Positions 17,707 through 28,563 are shown, numbered from the stretch's first letter. The stretch is DNA of 64,000 nt from Roseburia sp. 499 (GCF_001940225.2 NZ_CP135164.1:2356001-2420000), one strand, 5' to 3'. Made by a program: numbers and translations. The notes: generated by a model not told the origin, from the sequence alone.

Positions 17707-19182
17707 TCACATATATTTAGTTGCCGGTCCATTTCCAATCTTCGTAATCAATCCTTTTTCTATCATCTTATCAAGCAATTTTCTTGCTCCTGTCTTTGAC
17801 TTATAACCACCTATATCAGCAGCTTTTTGAGAAGAAATACTTCCATTCTGCCTAATATACTCAAGTATTTTATCTTCTTTTGACACAGCAGTTGCTTTTT
17901 CCTGATTTGTATTCTCATTTCTGATATCAGCAGCTCCCGGAATATATACCACTTGTCCAACTTCAAGCTTTAATGTTACCCTGTCATTGCGCTCTGAGAA
18001 ATCAAATTCCGGTTTCTTCCAATTTTGTTCTGCCCATGCTGTCATAATCTTATCGACACCACTTCCGGCACGCTCACCGACATTTACAAAACCAAACATT
18101 TTTAAGATATTCGGATTTCGTGGATCACTATTACCACCTGCATAAAACTCTTCTTTTGTTACTCTGATAGTACCAGGATTGGAAATACTAAGTTCCTTAC
18201 CCTTCTTTAAAACAAGGATTCCTCGTCTACCATAATAATTTGCATGTGCCAGCGCATTTGCCAATGCTTCTTCCAATGCATCATGCACATCCACTCTATC
18301 TACACGATATCCATCTCGTCTATTTGCAAACGGAACTGCTACATCATCGTCCATTCTGGTACGCACCTTGCAGAAAAAGTCATATATATTACCGCTCCAA
18401 TCACCTTCGTTAGAATGTGTCCGGAATAACCAGCGCACGGCTTTATCATCACATTCCTCACGATAATCCAGAAAATAATTTGGAAAAACCTCAGTAATAT
18501 GATAAGCCTCTCCAAAGAATAAAAGTCCTGCTATCGTTGGAGATAATGTACCATTCTTATTCTTTGCTGCTGCCCTTAATTTCATAAGGAACTCGTCATT
18601 TTCCAAAGCATTCCAAGGATGTCCACTATGGAGCTGCTCAAAAATGATTCTATAACCTTTTATCGTATCCTGATTCAGCACATCTAATCCGAACTCATCC
18701 AGCACTTCCACATCCCCAGATACATCTCTCTGATCTGCAAACATCGCACGGACTGCCTCTTCGGTACAAAGAAAGTCACCTTCATAATCTCTTTTATAAG
18801 TGCCTTTCATTGGATCTGTCCCAATATAAACCGGCTTATCGTGTCTGTCTGCCGCTGGAACATCAATTCTTAATATTTTCTTTTCTTCAACAACTACAGG
18901 TCTGACATGATGATTCAGTAAGATGTTCTTTGATACCTTATTTCTGTCATTCAATGTACTCCAGAAATCCTTTTGATATTTAACAATCTGCTTATCTGTC
19001 AGTCCTTCAACTGTAAAAGAATCTCTGTGTTCCCTAATTCCAAGCAGAATCGTGCCACCATTTGTATTCGCAAAAGAAGAGTAAGTCTCCCATATGCTCT
19101 CAGGAAGTCCACCTATTGCCAATTTACATTCTCGCTCATGGTCTTCTTCAAGATTCAATTTATTCAATATTTCATGATTCAT
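17707..19182 (-). CDS. AlbA_2 (Schlafen-type) ATP-binding protein with winged-helix tail
   Basis: A 491-residue protein of the COG2865 group. Residues 15-130 are an AlbA_2/Schlafen-like domain (ECKLAIGGLPESIWETYSSF, NTNGGTILLGI). Residues about 270-390 form a GHKL/HATPase-like region (ALEEALANALAHANY, then FVNVGERAGSGVDKI). The last 60 residues look like a winged helix (ILEYIRQNG, KLLDKMIEKGLI). Members of this group are frequent companions of BREX and other defence loci, but the role is unproven; regulation and RNA or nucleotide sensing are both possible. The start at 19182 has AGGAGG 12 bases upstream. Confidence 0.85.
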   Translation of the reverse strand: MNHEILNKLNLEEDHERECKLAIGGLPESIWETYSSFANTNGGTILLGIREHRDSFTVEGLTDKQIVKYQKDFWSTLNDRNKVSKNILLNHHVRPVVVEEKKILRIDVPAADRHDKPVYIGTDPMKGTYKRDYEGDFLCTEEAVRAMFADQRDVSGDVEVLDEFGLDVLNQDTIKGYRIIFEQLHSGHPWNALENDEFLMKLRAAAKNKNGTLSPTIAGLLFFGEAYHITEVFPNYFLDYREECDDKAVRWLFRTHSNEGDWSGNIYDFFCKVRTRMDDDVAVPFANRRDGYRVDRVDVHDALEEALANALAHANYYGRRGILVLKKGKELSISNPGTIRVTKEEFYAGGNSDPRNPNILKMFGFVNVGERAGSGVDKIMTAWAEQNWKKPEFDFSERNDRVTLKLEVGQVVYIPGAADIRNENTNQEKATAVSKEDKILEYIRQNGSISSQKAADIGGYKSKTGARKLLDKMIEKGLITKIGNGPATKYM

Positions 19183-19247
19183 CTATAATAAAAACCTCCT
19201 GCTTATGATTTATTCACAACTTCAGTCCTTGTAAAAACTATCAATTT

Positions 19248-20648
19248 TTACTTTTTGCTTGCTGATGTTTGTTTTTGAGAATCTATGATAAATAATTTAG
19301 GCGGATTCTCCCCATTTTCCAGCCTAGACTTATGAAGGCTCTCAATCTTATCATCCCGTACAGGATTTCCAACTTTAACATATACAAATACTCTCTGTGT
19401 AGTACCCTCAGCTTTTGCATACTCTTCAATTTGATCTTCGTATCCATGAATATAATCAGCATTTGATGAAAGCTTTATCTCAATAACAGTCTTATCATTT
19501 CCTCTGCTCATTTTTAGATCCACTGGACCAGGACCTTCATTTGCTTCGAATGCCATATCTATATTATTTTGTGTACAATAATACTTTCCTGAAAGATGTA
19601 AAAGTCTTTGTAATGATTTTTCCCTTTTGCTTGTTGATGCTGACAGTATTTCATCCCAGCCTCGATTGTTTTCGATCCAATCTCTAAATATTGAAAGAAC
19701 TTCTATGGTTGCTTCCAAACTACTCAGTTCTCTTTTCGCAGAATGTGAAAGTATATCAAATATTCCCTCTCTTTTTATCTGCTTAAATGTACTTGCCACC
19801 AAATATTCAGCATTACTTTCAATTTCATATGGTGCTATCGTCTGTGTACGATAGTTTTCTATCATCCTACCACATCGCTGAGAATCTTTGAAAATATGTT
19901 CTTTCAAATATTCCTTCTTATCTGCCGAACACATTTTTCTCCATTCTTTTCCAACCGCCTCATTTACCTCATCACGAATTGCTTGGTTTTCTTGAATCAC
20001 TCTATCAATATCGCTCCAAGATTCTGCTATTGGAATCTCATGTAGAACTTCTTCCGGTAAGTAAAGAAGTTCACATTTTTTATATGGGTTAATTGCAATT
20101 TCCCCTTGAAATTCAATATTGGGATATTTCTCATTATTTATGTTCAACTTTCTATTTATCTCTATCGTATAATTTCTTATATCCGGCAATATAATAGTTG
20201 CTATCATGTCACTCAGGCGATCTGCTGAAACATTCTTTTCAAAAAGCCCTACAAGTTGGAATATTTCCGGCTGTTCTGAACCAGATTTAACTATATCAAA
20301 AGCATCATTTATTACTTGTTTCGACAAAATCGGACCAAACCCTGCATCAATTCCAGTTTCTGATACGCCAAGATTAATTCCACTTACTCCAGGGAAATGA
20401 AAAAGTTCCAGTGCAGCCCTATATAGCTTATCACCCTTACTTTTGGAAGAATCAAGCAAAACCATTATTTTACGATAGAAGTTATTAATTCTTTCATAAG
20501 AACCTTGAAACTCTGGCGTTTTATTTACTTTAAGTCTAAGTAAATTAATAAAAAATGGACTATCTCTATTAATTATAGAATCAAATACACCAAGTTCTTT
20601 AAATTCGTTATTCAAGTTCAAAAACTCTGTAATAAAAATATCTTCCAT
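19248..20648 (-). CDS. hypothetical protein with PD-(D/E)XK nuclease-like C-terminus
   Basis: A 466-residue protein, AT-rich and mostly helical. Near the C-terminus (about 375-430) a VDLK strand is followed by VIEIKLSSN and a helix with an aligned Q/E, then a strand VFVYVKVGN. This D...ExK arrangement is the PD-(D/E)XK phosphodiesterase pattern seen in restriction and repair nucleases. The first 370 residues are unrecognised. It sits between pglX and the AlbA_2-type gene, inside the BREX operon, with AAAGGA upstream of the ATG. It may add a nuclease or DNA-recognition activity to this BREX variant. Confidence 0.7.
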   Translation of the reverse strand: MEDIFITEFLNLNNEFKELGVFDSIINRDSPFFINLLRLKVNKTPEFQGSYERINNFYRKIMVLLDSSKSKGDKLYRAALELFHFPGVSGINLGVSETGIDAGFGPILSKQVINDAFDIVKSGSEQPEIFQLVGLFEKNVSADRLSDMIATIILPDIRNYTIEINRKLNINNEKYPNIEFQGEIAINPYKKCELLYLPEEVLHEIPIAESWSDIDRVIQENQAIRDEVNEAVGKEWRKMCSADKKEYLKEHIFKDSQRCGRMIENYRTQTIAPYEIESNAEYLVASTFKQIKREGIFDILSHSAKRELSSLEATIEVLSIFRDWIENNRGWDEILSASTSKREKSLQRLLHLSGKYYCTQNNIDMAFEANEGPGPVDLKMSRGNDKTVIEIKLSSNADYIHGYEDQIEEYAKAEGTTQRVFVYVKVGNPVRDDKIESLHKSRLENGENPPKLFIIDSQKQTSASKK

Positions 20649-20693
20649 ATATAATCCTTTCCAAATATAATTTTGCTTAATTTTAACAACACA

Positions 20694-23600
20694 TTATATC
20701 TTTGCCAGCAAATCCACTTTCAATGCTTTCTTACCTTCCTGTGCAACTTCCACGCCTTGGAACTTCGCATAATTTACCTTTACACCATCATCCAGGTCAA
20801 TCTCAATTCTCTGATTGGCTACATGGGCAATGGCTTCATCATATATCCTCATCTCTGCAAGCTGTTTAGTGTACTTTGTTACCGCCTTTGTGGCTTTCGA
20901 TTTCTCTGATGACGATGTCGCATTGTCAATCGTATACTGTGCACTCTGCATTGCAGTTTCTACGTACTTCTGCGCCTTATGGAGATAATCTGTTCTAACT
21001 CTACCGACTGTATCAGCATCATATCTGTGTATATAAATTAAACATTTAAATGCATTATTCTTTCCAGAACTAAACAACCAATATATTGGTCTTTTCCCCG
21101 AAGTAGATACAGAATTTGTGTTACAATGATAAGTGTAAAACTCGTTTATAAAATAATAACGAATTTTTTCCCTTGCTGTATTTCCTTTCGTTTCCAAGAC
21201 TTCAGATATATAATAGAGATTATCATCTAATACATTATATCCGTATACAGATATAAGCCATTCACATAATCTACTCACAATATCATCAGCAAAACATTCT
21301 TCATCTGTTATTGGTATAATTCCATATTCAGCAGCCGAAAAACGAGATGATTTATTTTCAATCCATTCTCCTCCAGCAAAATAAATGCCTTCCTTTTCAA
21401 CTGTATATCTACCCAACATACATCCAACTGCAAATGACAACAAATTCTGTATGCATTTCCTTTTTTCAGCCAAATGAATTGTTACTTCTTTTTCATCAAC
21501 ACTTGCTGAAACGGAATTGCTCAAATTAAAAGCATTAATGAATATATCGTTTATTCTTTCTTCATTTTCCTTTACTTTATTGAACCTATCATTGCATTCC
21601 TTTTCCCATTTTCCATACATATCAGAAATAAGAATATTACAACCCAATTCATTTTTACATGGTACTAAAGGGTCTCCACGATAATCCCATGAATTTTCAA
21701 ATGAATCCCAATCTTCTTTTGACAATCGTATACATTCATCTACAAGTTGCTCTACTTCTGTTTCATTAATTCTATCTATTACATCAATAGGCAAAGCTGC
21801 TATAGTTCCTGGTGGAAAATTAATAGTGGGATTTAAGATTTCCAAATAATTCCTACACACTATACTGTTCAAATAACCTAACAAAACTTTATATCTATCA
21901 CTATATAAAGCTAGCCCTGCCATATTAGGAATGTATCCTTGAGGCATATACCTAAATGATGTTTTTGCAATGGTAATACGTGACCATGTAACACCTTCCT
22001 GAAAGTATTTATCTTTGCCCGTCAATGAAGCTTTCTTAAATGCTTTTAATTCTCTACCATCTTGCTCATAATTTAGCACCTCAAAATTATTGCCATACCA
22101 CTTTCTGAATTCACCACCTTTTGTATGCTTAATCCATTTAGCTCCACTTTCATCTTTTATGTTTGTTTTATTTATATCTACTTCCGTCCAATACCGTATA
22201 AATCTTTCGTTATCACCTGTTTTAAGTCCTTCCTTCACATATGCTATATCTGATATTTTTAATCCGCCAAATGCCGATATCATTTCTTCATTTGCCCAAT
22301 ATGCCAAATTCATTTCTGGAACATACTTAAATATATTTTGCTTTTGTAAAAATGTGGTTTTATTATCTGCTAATAATTGCAATTTTCTTTCTACATCTTC
22401 AACGGCACTACTAGAAGAAAATAACCTTTTATAGAATCCCTCATATTTTTCCACTAACTGCCCTTTTATTACAAAACTTGTTGTTCCAAAATCTGCCCCA
22501 AAAACGCCTCTTCCAAGATGTAGCATATTAATAATAGTATAATTTTCCAAAATTAATTTTCTAAGTTGTGCATAACTTTTTATGAACATCCAAACTGGTA
22601 TATTAATCATAGCTAAATAGCCTTCTGGCTTAATTGAATGCAAGTAGGATTCCATAAATACTGTGCTCATATCATTTTTTGAGCTAGGATAATTCATTTT
22701 CAACATTTCGCTTAATTTATCATTCATCCCACCATTTCCCATATACGGCGGATTTGTCACAGCAACATCATATTTTCTATTAAGAAGCAATGAAACTTTG
22801 TAAAATTCAAACAATTGTTCTTGTGTTTTAGTAAGATGTAATGTTTCAAACGACACTTGTTGTATTTCTTGCATATCATTTATAAAATCATATAGTAACG
22901 TGTAATCTAAATTTTCTATTCTGATTATCGAACCATACTCTTTAGCATCAACAAAAGCCATTAGTAATTTTCTTATTTGAGATAATGCCTTGTCTCTCTT
23001 TTCTGCTAACATGGTGACTCCAAAAAACTGCAATTGTTCCTTCTTAAACTCATTACTTTCACTTATTGGAAAAACATTTAGTTCAAACTTTTCCTCCTTA
23101 AGCAATGTCAGAAATCTCCTATTTACCCCTCTTCCTTTCATCATTATCGCAAAATATGCCAACTGATATGCTCTCTTATCTATATCTATTCCATGAATAT
23201 TATATTTTACAATCTTTAAAGCAGCATCTCTCTTATCATATCCGGCACTTTCATAGATATCCATTAGCACATCAAACATCGCAATCAAGATATGTCCACT
23301 ACCCATACAAGGATCAATGCAGCTAATTTCTGTTGGCTTTAGATCTTTGTATGTAGTTCTGATTTCTGCCAATTTTATATTCACTTCGTCTTCTTGCTTT
23401 GCTTCTGGAAGATAATATTTCCAGCCAAATTTCTCCGCTGTTGTCTTTTCATCTGTACTTGGATCAACTGCTCGCAAATGTTCAATCCAGATTCTACCTA
23501 CAGAGTTTTCAACCATGTAACGAACAATCCAGTCAGGAGTAAAAAGCTGTGTTGCTGCAGGTATTCTCTCTTTTGTGATTTTTACATTCTTTTTCAATTT

Positions 23601-24344
23601 AGCAAAAGTATCATCTTTTAATTCTGTATTGTAATACTGATATAGCCATCCTATAATCTCCACCTGTCCGGTAGGCTGTCCATCTTCTCCAATTGTATTT
23701 ACATTAAAATCTTCTTCTGGAATTCCTCTCTTTTCATCTACAAGCATACGAATTACATCATCTTCATTCGTAAATGAGATGTTAAGAAGCATTTCTGTAT
23801 AGTCTTCTGTCTCTTCAAAAAGTCCCGGCAACACTTCATGAAGCAGGTTACACTGTTTGATAAAAAGCATTCTGAATAAATCATCAAGCCTGTTGTTCAT
23901 CTTTGCATCAATGATTTCTTCTCTCTCTTTATCTGTGAAATCCCAGTCAATTTCTGGAGCCATAGTTACCACATCTGGCTCATTCTTTCCCTCTTTTTCA
24001 GAAGAAAGCACACGAACTCTTACAGGATACATATAGTCGTTTACTTCCATAAAACGGATAGCACAGATTCTGTTAAACCATGTATATGCCACTTCTTCCA
24101 CTACCGCTTCAAAGCCTCTTGCATGAATCTGGTCTACCAGTTTTCTTCTCTGCTCACACTGTTTTTTGTTAAGTGTTACCTCTGTTCCTGCCGCTGTCTT
24201 GTATACCTCAAAATCTGCACCTTTTGTAATTGCTTCACTGCAATTATCCGGTGTAATTCCAAGCATACCAGCTTTATCCGTAACGGATGCTATCAGCTTA
24301 TTTCTTGCATCTATTGCAAATTTCTTAATTGCATTTTTGTTCAT
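20694..24344 (-). CDS. pglX: BREX type I adenine-specific DNA methyltransferase PglX
   Basis: A 1216-residue N6-adenine methyltransferase. Motif I is DPCMGSGH (about 344-351), which binds S-adenosylmethionine; the catalytic motif IV is NPPYMGNG (about 535). The N-terminal 300 residues and the C-terminal target-recognition half match PglX, which marks host DNA at a non-palindromic site so that BREX spares it. GGAGG precedes the ATG. The middle of the gene (about 21000-23400) is clearly more AT-rich than its two ends, which suggests exchange of the recognition part. It follows brxC after 25 bases. Confidence 0.95.
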   Translation of the reverse strand: MNKNAIKKFAIDARNKLIASVTDKAGMLGITPDNCSEAITKGADFEVYKTAAGTEVTLNKKQCEQRRKLVDQIHARGFEAVVEEVAYTWFNRICAIRFMEVNDYMYPVRVRVLSSEKEGKNEPDVVTMAPEIDWDFTDKEREEIIDAKMNNRLDDLFRMLFIKQCNLLHEVLPGLFEETEDYTEMLLNISFTNEDDVIRMLVDEKRGIPEEDFNVNTIGEDGQPTGQVEIIGWLYQYYNTELKDDTFAKLKKNVKITKERIPAATQLFTPDWIVRYMVENSVGRIWIEHLRAVDPSTDEKTTAEKFGWKYYLPEAKQEDEVNIKLAEIRTTYKDLKPTEISCIDPCMGSGHILIAMFDVLMDIYESAGYDKRDAALKIVKYNIHGIDIDKRAYQLAYFAIMMKGRGVNRRFLTLLKEEKFELNVFPISESNEFKKEQLQFFGVTMLAEKRDKALSQIRKLLMAFVDAKEYGSIIRIENLDYTLLYDFINDMQEIQQVSFETLHLTKTQEQLFEFYKVSLLLNRKYDVAVTNPPYMGNGGMNDKLSEMLKMNYPSSKNDMSTVFMESYLHSIKPEGYLAMINIPVWMFIKSYAQLRKLILENYTIINMLHLGRGVFGADFGTTSFVIKGQLVEKYEGFYKRLFSSSSAVEDVERKLQLLADNKTTFLQKQNIFKYVPEMNLAYWANEEMISAFGGLKISDIAYVKEGLKTGDNERFIRYWTEVDINKTNIKDESGAKWIKHTKGGEFRKWYGNNFEVLNYEQDGRELKAFKKASLTGKDKYFQEGVTWSRITIAKTSFRYMPQGYIPNMAGLALYSDRYKVLLGYLNSIVCRNYLEILNPTINFPPGTIAALPIDVIDRINETEVEQLVDECIRLSKEDWDSFENSWDYRGDPLVPCKNELGCNILISDMYGKWEKECNDRFNKVKENEERINDIFINAFNLSNSVSASVDEKEVTIHLAEKRKCIQNLLSFAVGCMLGRYTVEKEGIYFAGGEWIENKSSRFSAAEYGIIPITDEECFADDIVSRLCEWLISVYGYNVLDDNLYYISEVLETKGNTAREKIRYYFINEFYTYHCNTNSVSTSGKRPIYWLFSSGKNNAFKCLIYIHRYDADTVGRVRTDYLHKAQKYVETAMQSAQYTIDNATSSSEKSKATKAVTKYTKQLAEMRIYDEAIAHVANQRIEIDLDDGVKVNYAKFQGVEVAQEGKKALKVDLLAKI

Positions 24345-24369
24345 GTGCTATATCCTCCAATCAAGCTTA

Positions 24370-27300
24370 TCAGCTCAATGTAATTATTGTGTCTTCTTCC
24401 AGTTCATTCATCAATTTCTGCTTCATCTCGGAAAGGAACTTATCAATATCCTGCTCGGTCTCAATCGAATATGTTCTAGCCCCTGCCACATTGCTGATAG
24501 AGACATTCTTACGTCTCTTTGTCTTTACTTTAGTCGGTACCGGAGTAGGTTCAATCGGTTCTTTACCAGGTACTATCGGTGCAACAGGTGGTTCCGGTGC
24601 AGGCTGATGTGCCCTCTCATATTCATCTATCTCATCCAGACACTTGATTTTTAAAGTGTCACTTTCCAGCTTGATATTCTTAATTGCAGCGATATCACTA
24701 GATGTTCTGAGTTTCTCCCAGATTTCATCAAATCTCTGATTGATACGAGGACGGAGTACTTCCGCAAATGGCTTAGTATCCAATACTTCTTTCACTTTAA
24801 GGAAGTCGTCATGTACTAATGGATCCATGATAGCTGCTTCCTTTTCAAGCAGTCCCATATGAAGTTCTTCAAATTTCTTATTTAATTCCGGTAATCTCTG
24901 AATCTTACCGAAAGGCTTGCTGTCCTTCACGATAGTCTCTATCTCTTCGACTACTTTTAACAGCTCCTGGTCACTTACATAAGTCTTACTGTTGCCAAAA
25001 TATGCAAGATTCTTCACTGCCTCTTCAAAAATTTTTCTCTGGTCTCCCTTAAAGAAATCAAATACAGGTGCAGTATCTTCTGCATCATCAAGTAGGTCAT
25101 CTCTCTTCATATCTACTGTCTTGAAGAACTCTGTAGGCTCATTGATATCAAGGATTTCTGCAAGTCTCTTTCTTGCCTCTTCCATCAGTCGCTTACAAGG
25201 ATATTTCGGATTGATTCTGTATTCTACAAGGATGTCATCGTATACTTCAACTTTATCCTTCGCTCTGTTCTTGAAGTTGCTCATGATTTTGTCATCATCA
25301 TCACTGGATACAGTAAATCCAAAGTAATCCTTCATAATTTCTTTTGCAGAACGAATCTGTCCGTCCGTTGCTCTTTCTCTGATGTCTATCAAGAGTTTCT
25401 CTACATATTCACGCTTTGTAATATATCTGACCAGTTCATCCTGATTCGTTGAAAGTAATGACAGGCTCTGACTGTTAAGAGTAAGGGACACTCTTCCCAG
25501 CTTGAACAACATTGCAACAAGCCACTGCACATCCTTTGGATCAAATCCATAAGGTGCTGCACCAAACTTATCCTGTAATGACTTAAGGGATGTCTTCATA
25601 TGTCTGGCATTATTTAATCCGATTACCTGTACCACTTCCTCTAAAGCAAGCTTATTCGGTGTGGTATCACTTGTGCCAAGGAAACTCATCTGACCATCGT
25701 TATGTTTAAAAATGGCACTAATATCTGAAAGCTCAGGTGCTGTCTCCATATAGGTGAGCTTATTGTATTTCATTGCTACGAGCTTACCGAGTGCTTCATT
25801 GATTCTTGTTGCCGGCTCCTTAGCTGAAATGGTAGCCTTATCGCCATTTACATAGATGTCGGCATTCTTTAATGCATCCTCAATAAAGATTCGGATTCTG
25901 TCCTTCTTCTCAATACGCTCATCCTCTTTTGCCCTACGGATGCTGTCAAAGCTGCCTCTGGCTCCGGACGCATTTTTGTTAAGGAATTTATATATCTTGA
26001 TGGATTCTGTAATCTCATCAAGAAATGTACTGTCATTTGGCAACTTCACAATCACACTGCTTTCCTGTGCAGAAAGCAGACGAAGTGCAGAGTCTGCATA
26101 ATCTCCGCCATAAGGTGTAATAACTGTCACTCCGATATCGTTAGACTGATTGCCCTTGAAGAATCGGTCATCCACCTTCTGGTTGAATGGGAATAAGTAA
26201 CGACTGCTATAACGGTATTTCTTCTCCGTATAGATTTCCTCGAAGATAACTGTAGACGCTTCTCCGATGATTTCTCCCATCTCTACTGACTCATTATTGA
26301 TAGCATTATTGATTTCCTGCTCCTCATTTGTCAGGAAAATGTATATTTCACCATTCTTCTGTACAAGTGTCTCTTTAATCAGTTTCTTTAATGACTCCTC
26401 TATCTTAGAACGGACTTCAATTCTGTCATCATCAATATTTGAAATCATAAGTGTAGTAAGATTATCTACATTTGCCTTAATTTCCTTGACATATTTAATC
26501 ATAAAGAGAACTTTCAAAAGCTCTACATCGAACTCATCAAGCTTACTATTATTCTCTGCATCTGAGATTACCTGACTGTGCTGGTGGTCAATAAACTTAT
26601 GCAACGGATCATAGAAGAAGCTAAACGGAATCAATACCCCATCCTCTTTATCCATTACTCTGATTGCCGACTCCTGAAACAGTGCAAGCATAGAACGTGA
26701 CTGATCCGACAAATGCTTTCCACTTGCGCCATGTGTTCTGACCGCAGTAAGTACCTGTCCTAAAAGATTGAACTGATATGGTATAAACGGATAGCAGTCT
26801 GCAAAATCTGCCTTATCTGCATACAGCTTCTTGTCTGCTGTATCCGCTGTAAATGTAATAAGATTCTTGATAATTGATTCTTTCTGCTCATAGAGCAGTC
26901 TGAGTGTCTGTGTTGCTGTATCATTCTTTGCAAGCACACGCTTACGGATTACTTCGTCAACATTGGATGCTGAAAGAGAAAGTCTCGTATCAAAACGTCC
27001 TTGAATCTTAGAGAAGTCATTTCCCTTTGTCTTTGTAATAGAATCAATATCCTCCTGACTTGTTACGATAACCCATGCCTTACCTTTGCAGGCTGTTCCA
27101 AGGTCTTCTACAATTGTCTGGAGGTTGAGCATAAGCTGTGTGTCATCTGCAATATATTGACCGATTTCATCCACCAAGAAGATAACATGATGATTCGGTC
27201 CTTTCTTTGCACAATATTCCTGCACAAGTGATACGAACTTCTCGATACTGAGGTCATAGCTGCCCTTTGCATTCTTGCACCAGTTGCGGGCTGCTTCCTC

Positions 27301-27960
27301 ACTCATGAAATCCATCTCGACTAATGTCTTTACTACTTTATCCTGAATAACTGCAAATGCCTGTCTCTTTTTATCCCAAGGTGCTCCTGCATTCGCCTCG
27401 AACTTCTCTTTGAACTCTTCAAATCTGCCCTCGTTATCCAACTGGCGTTCAAATTCTGCAAGATAAGGTATTGAACCACAATAACCCTGCATCTCATTGA
27501 ACACTTTCATAAATACTTCAACGATAGCCTCCTTACCGGAGCCTACCTTTGCAGAACCCTTTGAATCAATATTAAAAAGCATGACGTCTGACTCAATTGT
27601 TCCAGCCTTTGTCATCTCTGCAATAAGCATCGGATCTTCTATCTTCTTACCATCTGTAAAATACTCAATGGCTCTTTTACCTTCTACTGTGCTGTTTTTT
27701 AATAAATAAGACAGTATTTTTAGGAAGTGAGATTTACCACTTCCAAAGAATCCGGAAATCCAGACACCCATCTTATCTGTATATCCATCTACACCCTTTT
27801 CATAATTGTTGAAGAAATCTCTGAAATGCTTCAGAAGTTCCTTTGTCACTACATATTCATCTAATTCCTGATATACATTTTCTTCATCCGACTGACCTAC
27901 TTTAATAACACCCTTGATGTCACGATCAATCTGCTTTTCAAACATATTTTTAATCTGCAT
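24370..27960 (-). CDS. brxC: BREX P-loop ATPase BrxC
   Basis: BrxC, about 1196 residues, the large P-loop ATPase of BREX. Walker A reads GFFGSGKSHF near residue 70 and Walker B is VIFLVDEIGQY near 260, followed by a VTSQED sensor. A Pro-rich linker near the C-terminus (APEPPVAPIVPGK) separates the core from a basic tail. The ATG at 27960 has AGGAGGAAATACA upstream; a start at 28023 would overlap brxB. BrxC is needed for blocking phage DNA replication in characterised type I systems. The arrangement brxA-brxB-brxC-pglX is canonical. Confidence 0.95.
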   Translation of the reverse strand: MQIKNMFEKQIDRDIKGVIKVGQSDEENVYQELDEYVVTKELLKHFRDFFNNYEKGVDGYTDKMGVWISGFFGSGKSHFLKILSYLLKNSTVEGKRAIEYFTDGKKIEDPMLIAEMTKAGTIESDVMLFNIDSKGSAKVGSGKEAIVEVFMKVFNEMQGYCGSIPYLAEFERQLDNEGRFEEFKEKFEANAGAPWDKKRQAFAVIQDKVVKTLVEMDFMSEEAARNWCKNAKGSYDLSIEKFVSLVQEYCAKKGPNHHVIFLVDEIGQYIADDTQLMLNLQTIVEDLGTACKGKAWVIVTSQEDIDSITKTKGNDFSKIQGRFDTRLSLSASNVDEVIRKRVLAKNDTATQTLRLLYEQKESIIKNLITFTADTADKKLYADKADFADCYPFIPYQFNLLGQVLTAVRTHGASGKHLSDQSRSMLALFQESAIRVMDKEDGVLIPFSFFYDPLHKFIDHQHSQVISDAENNSKLDEFDVELLKVLFMIKYVKEIKANVDNLTTLMISNIDDDRIEVRSKIEESLKKLIKETLVQKNGEIYIFLTNEEQEINNAINNESVEMGEIIGEASTVIFEEIYTEKKYRYSSRYLFPFNQKVDDRFFKGNQSNDIGVTVITPYGGDYADSALRLLSAQESSVIVKLPNDSTFLDEITESIKIYKFLNKNASGARGSFDSIRRAKEDERIEKKDRIRIFIEDALKNADIYVNGDKATISAKEPATRINEALGKLVAMKYNKLTYMETAPELSDISAIFKHNDGQMSFLGTSDTTPNKLALEEVVQVIGLNNARHMKTSLKSLQDKFGAAPYGFDPKDVQWLVAMLFKLGRVSLTLNSQSLSLLSTNQDELVRYITKREYVEKLLIDIRERATDGQIRSAKEIMKDYFGFTVSSDDDDKIMSNFKNRAKDKVEVYDDILVEYRINPKYPCKRLMEEARKRLAEILDINEPTEFFKTVDMKRDDLLDDAEDTAPVFDFFKGDQRKIFEEAVKNLAYFGNSKTYVSDQELLKVVEEIETIVKDSKPFGKIQRLPELNKKFEELHMGLLEKEAAIMDPLVHDDFLKVKEVLDTKPFAEVLRPRINQRFDEIWEKLRTSSDIAAIKNIKLESDTLKIKCLDEIDEYERAHQPAPEPPVAPIVPGKEPIEPTPVPTKVKTKRRKNVSISNVAGARTYSIETEQDIDKFLSEMKQKLMNELEEDTIITLS

Positions 27961-27973
27961 TGTATTTCCTCCT

Positions 27974-28561
27974 CTACACCAGACGGAATGCCCTGTAATA
28001 GTTGTGTGAATCCATCGTTCCAAATAATTTCAAATCCTGTCCGCTATACTCTCCCGGATAGAAAAGCACTACCGGCACACTGTCAAGCACCTGATGCAGG
28101 TTATTTAAGATGTTGTGGCTTGCGATTATCGGATGGCACTTGCCTACTCCGGTAAGAAATACCACACTGTCCGTCAAATCTTCCTGCAATATTCTTGATA
28201 TGATGAGATTCAGTTCATTTGTTTCATCCAGTCCCAATGTCTCTACAAGGCTGTCTGCCATCTCAAAAAATCCATTCTCTTTTTCCAAATCAAAGAATGC
28301 TTCCAGATAACCTTCCTCCTGCAATATCTCAATCATAAGATGAAACAGGTCAAACTCAACTATTCTGAAATCTTTGTTTCCGTTGTTTATTCTATCCTTA
28401 AGGTATGCTATATGATTTCTCACATACAGCTCCTCTCTTGGATCATAATCGAATATATAATATCCGACTTCATTTCCAAGTCCTTTATTCTCTCTAAACG
28501 ACTTCTCTGATATTTTGTCTTCTATCTGATTCAGTCTATCATCCAAACTTAACTTTGCCAT
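27974..28561 (-). CDS. brxB: BREX protein BrxB (DUF1788)
   Basis: A 195-residue protein matching the DUF1788 family: the N-terminal LDDRLNQIEDKI helix, a YYIFDYDPREEL strand, a GVGKCHPII segment and a PVVLFYPGEY strand near the C-terminus. BrxB is a core component of type I BREX, believed to contact BrxC and PglZ; its biochemical activity is not established. The ATG at 28561 follows the brxA stop after 2 bases, so translation is coupled. Confidence 0.93.
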   Translation of the reverse strand: MAKLSLDDRLNQIEDKISEKSFRENKGLGNEVGYYIFDYDPREELYVRNHIAYLKDRINNGNKDFRIVEFDLFHLMIEILQEEGYLEAFFDLEKENGFFEMADSLVETLGLDETNELNLIISRILQEDLTDSVVFLTGVGKCHPIIASHNILNNLHQVLDSVPVVLFYPGEYSGQDLKLFGTMDSHNYYRAFRLV

Positions 28562-28563
28562 GC

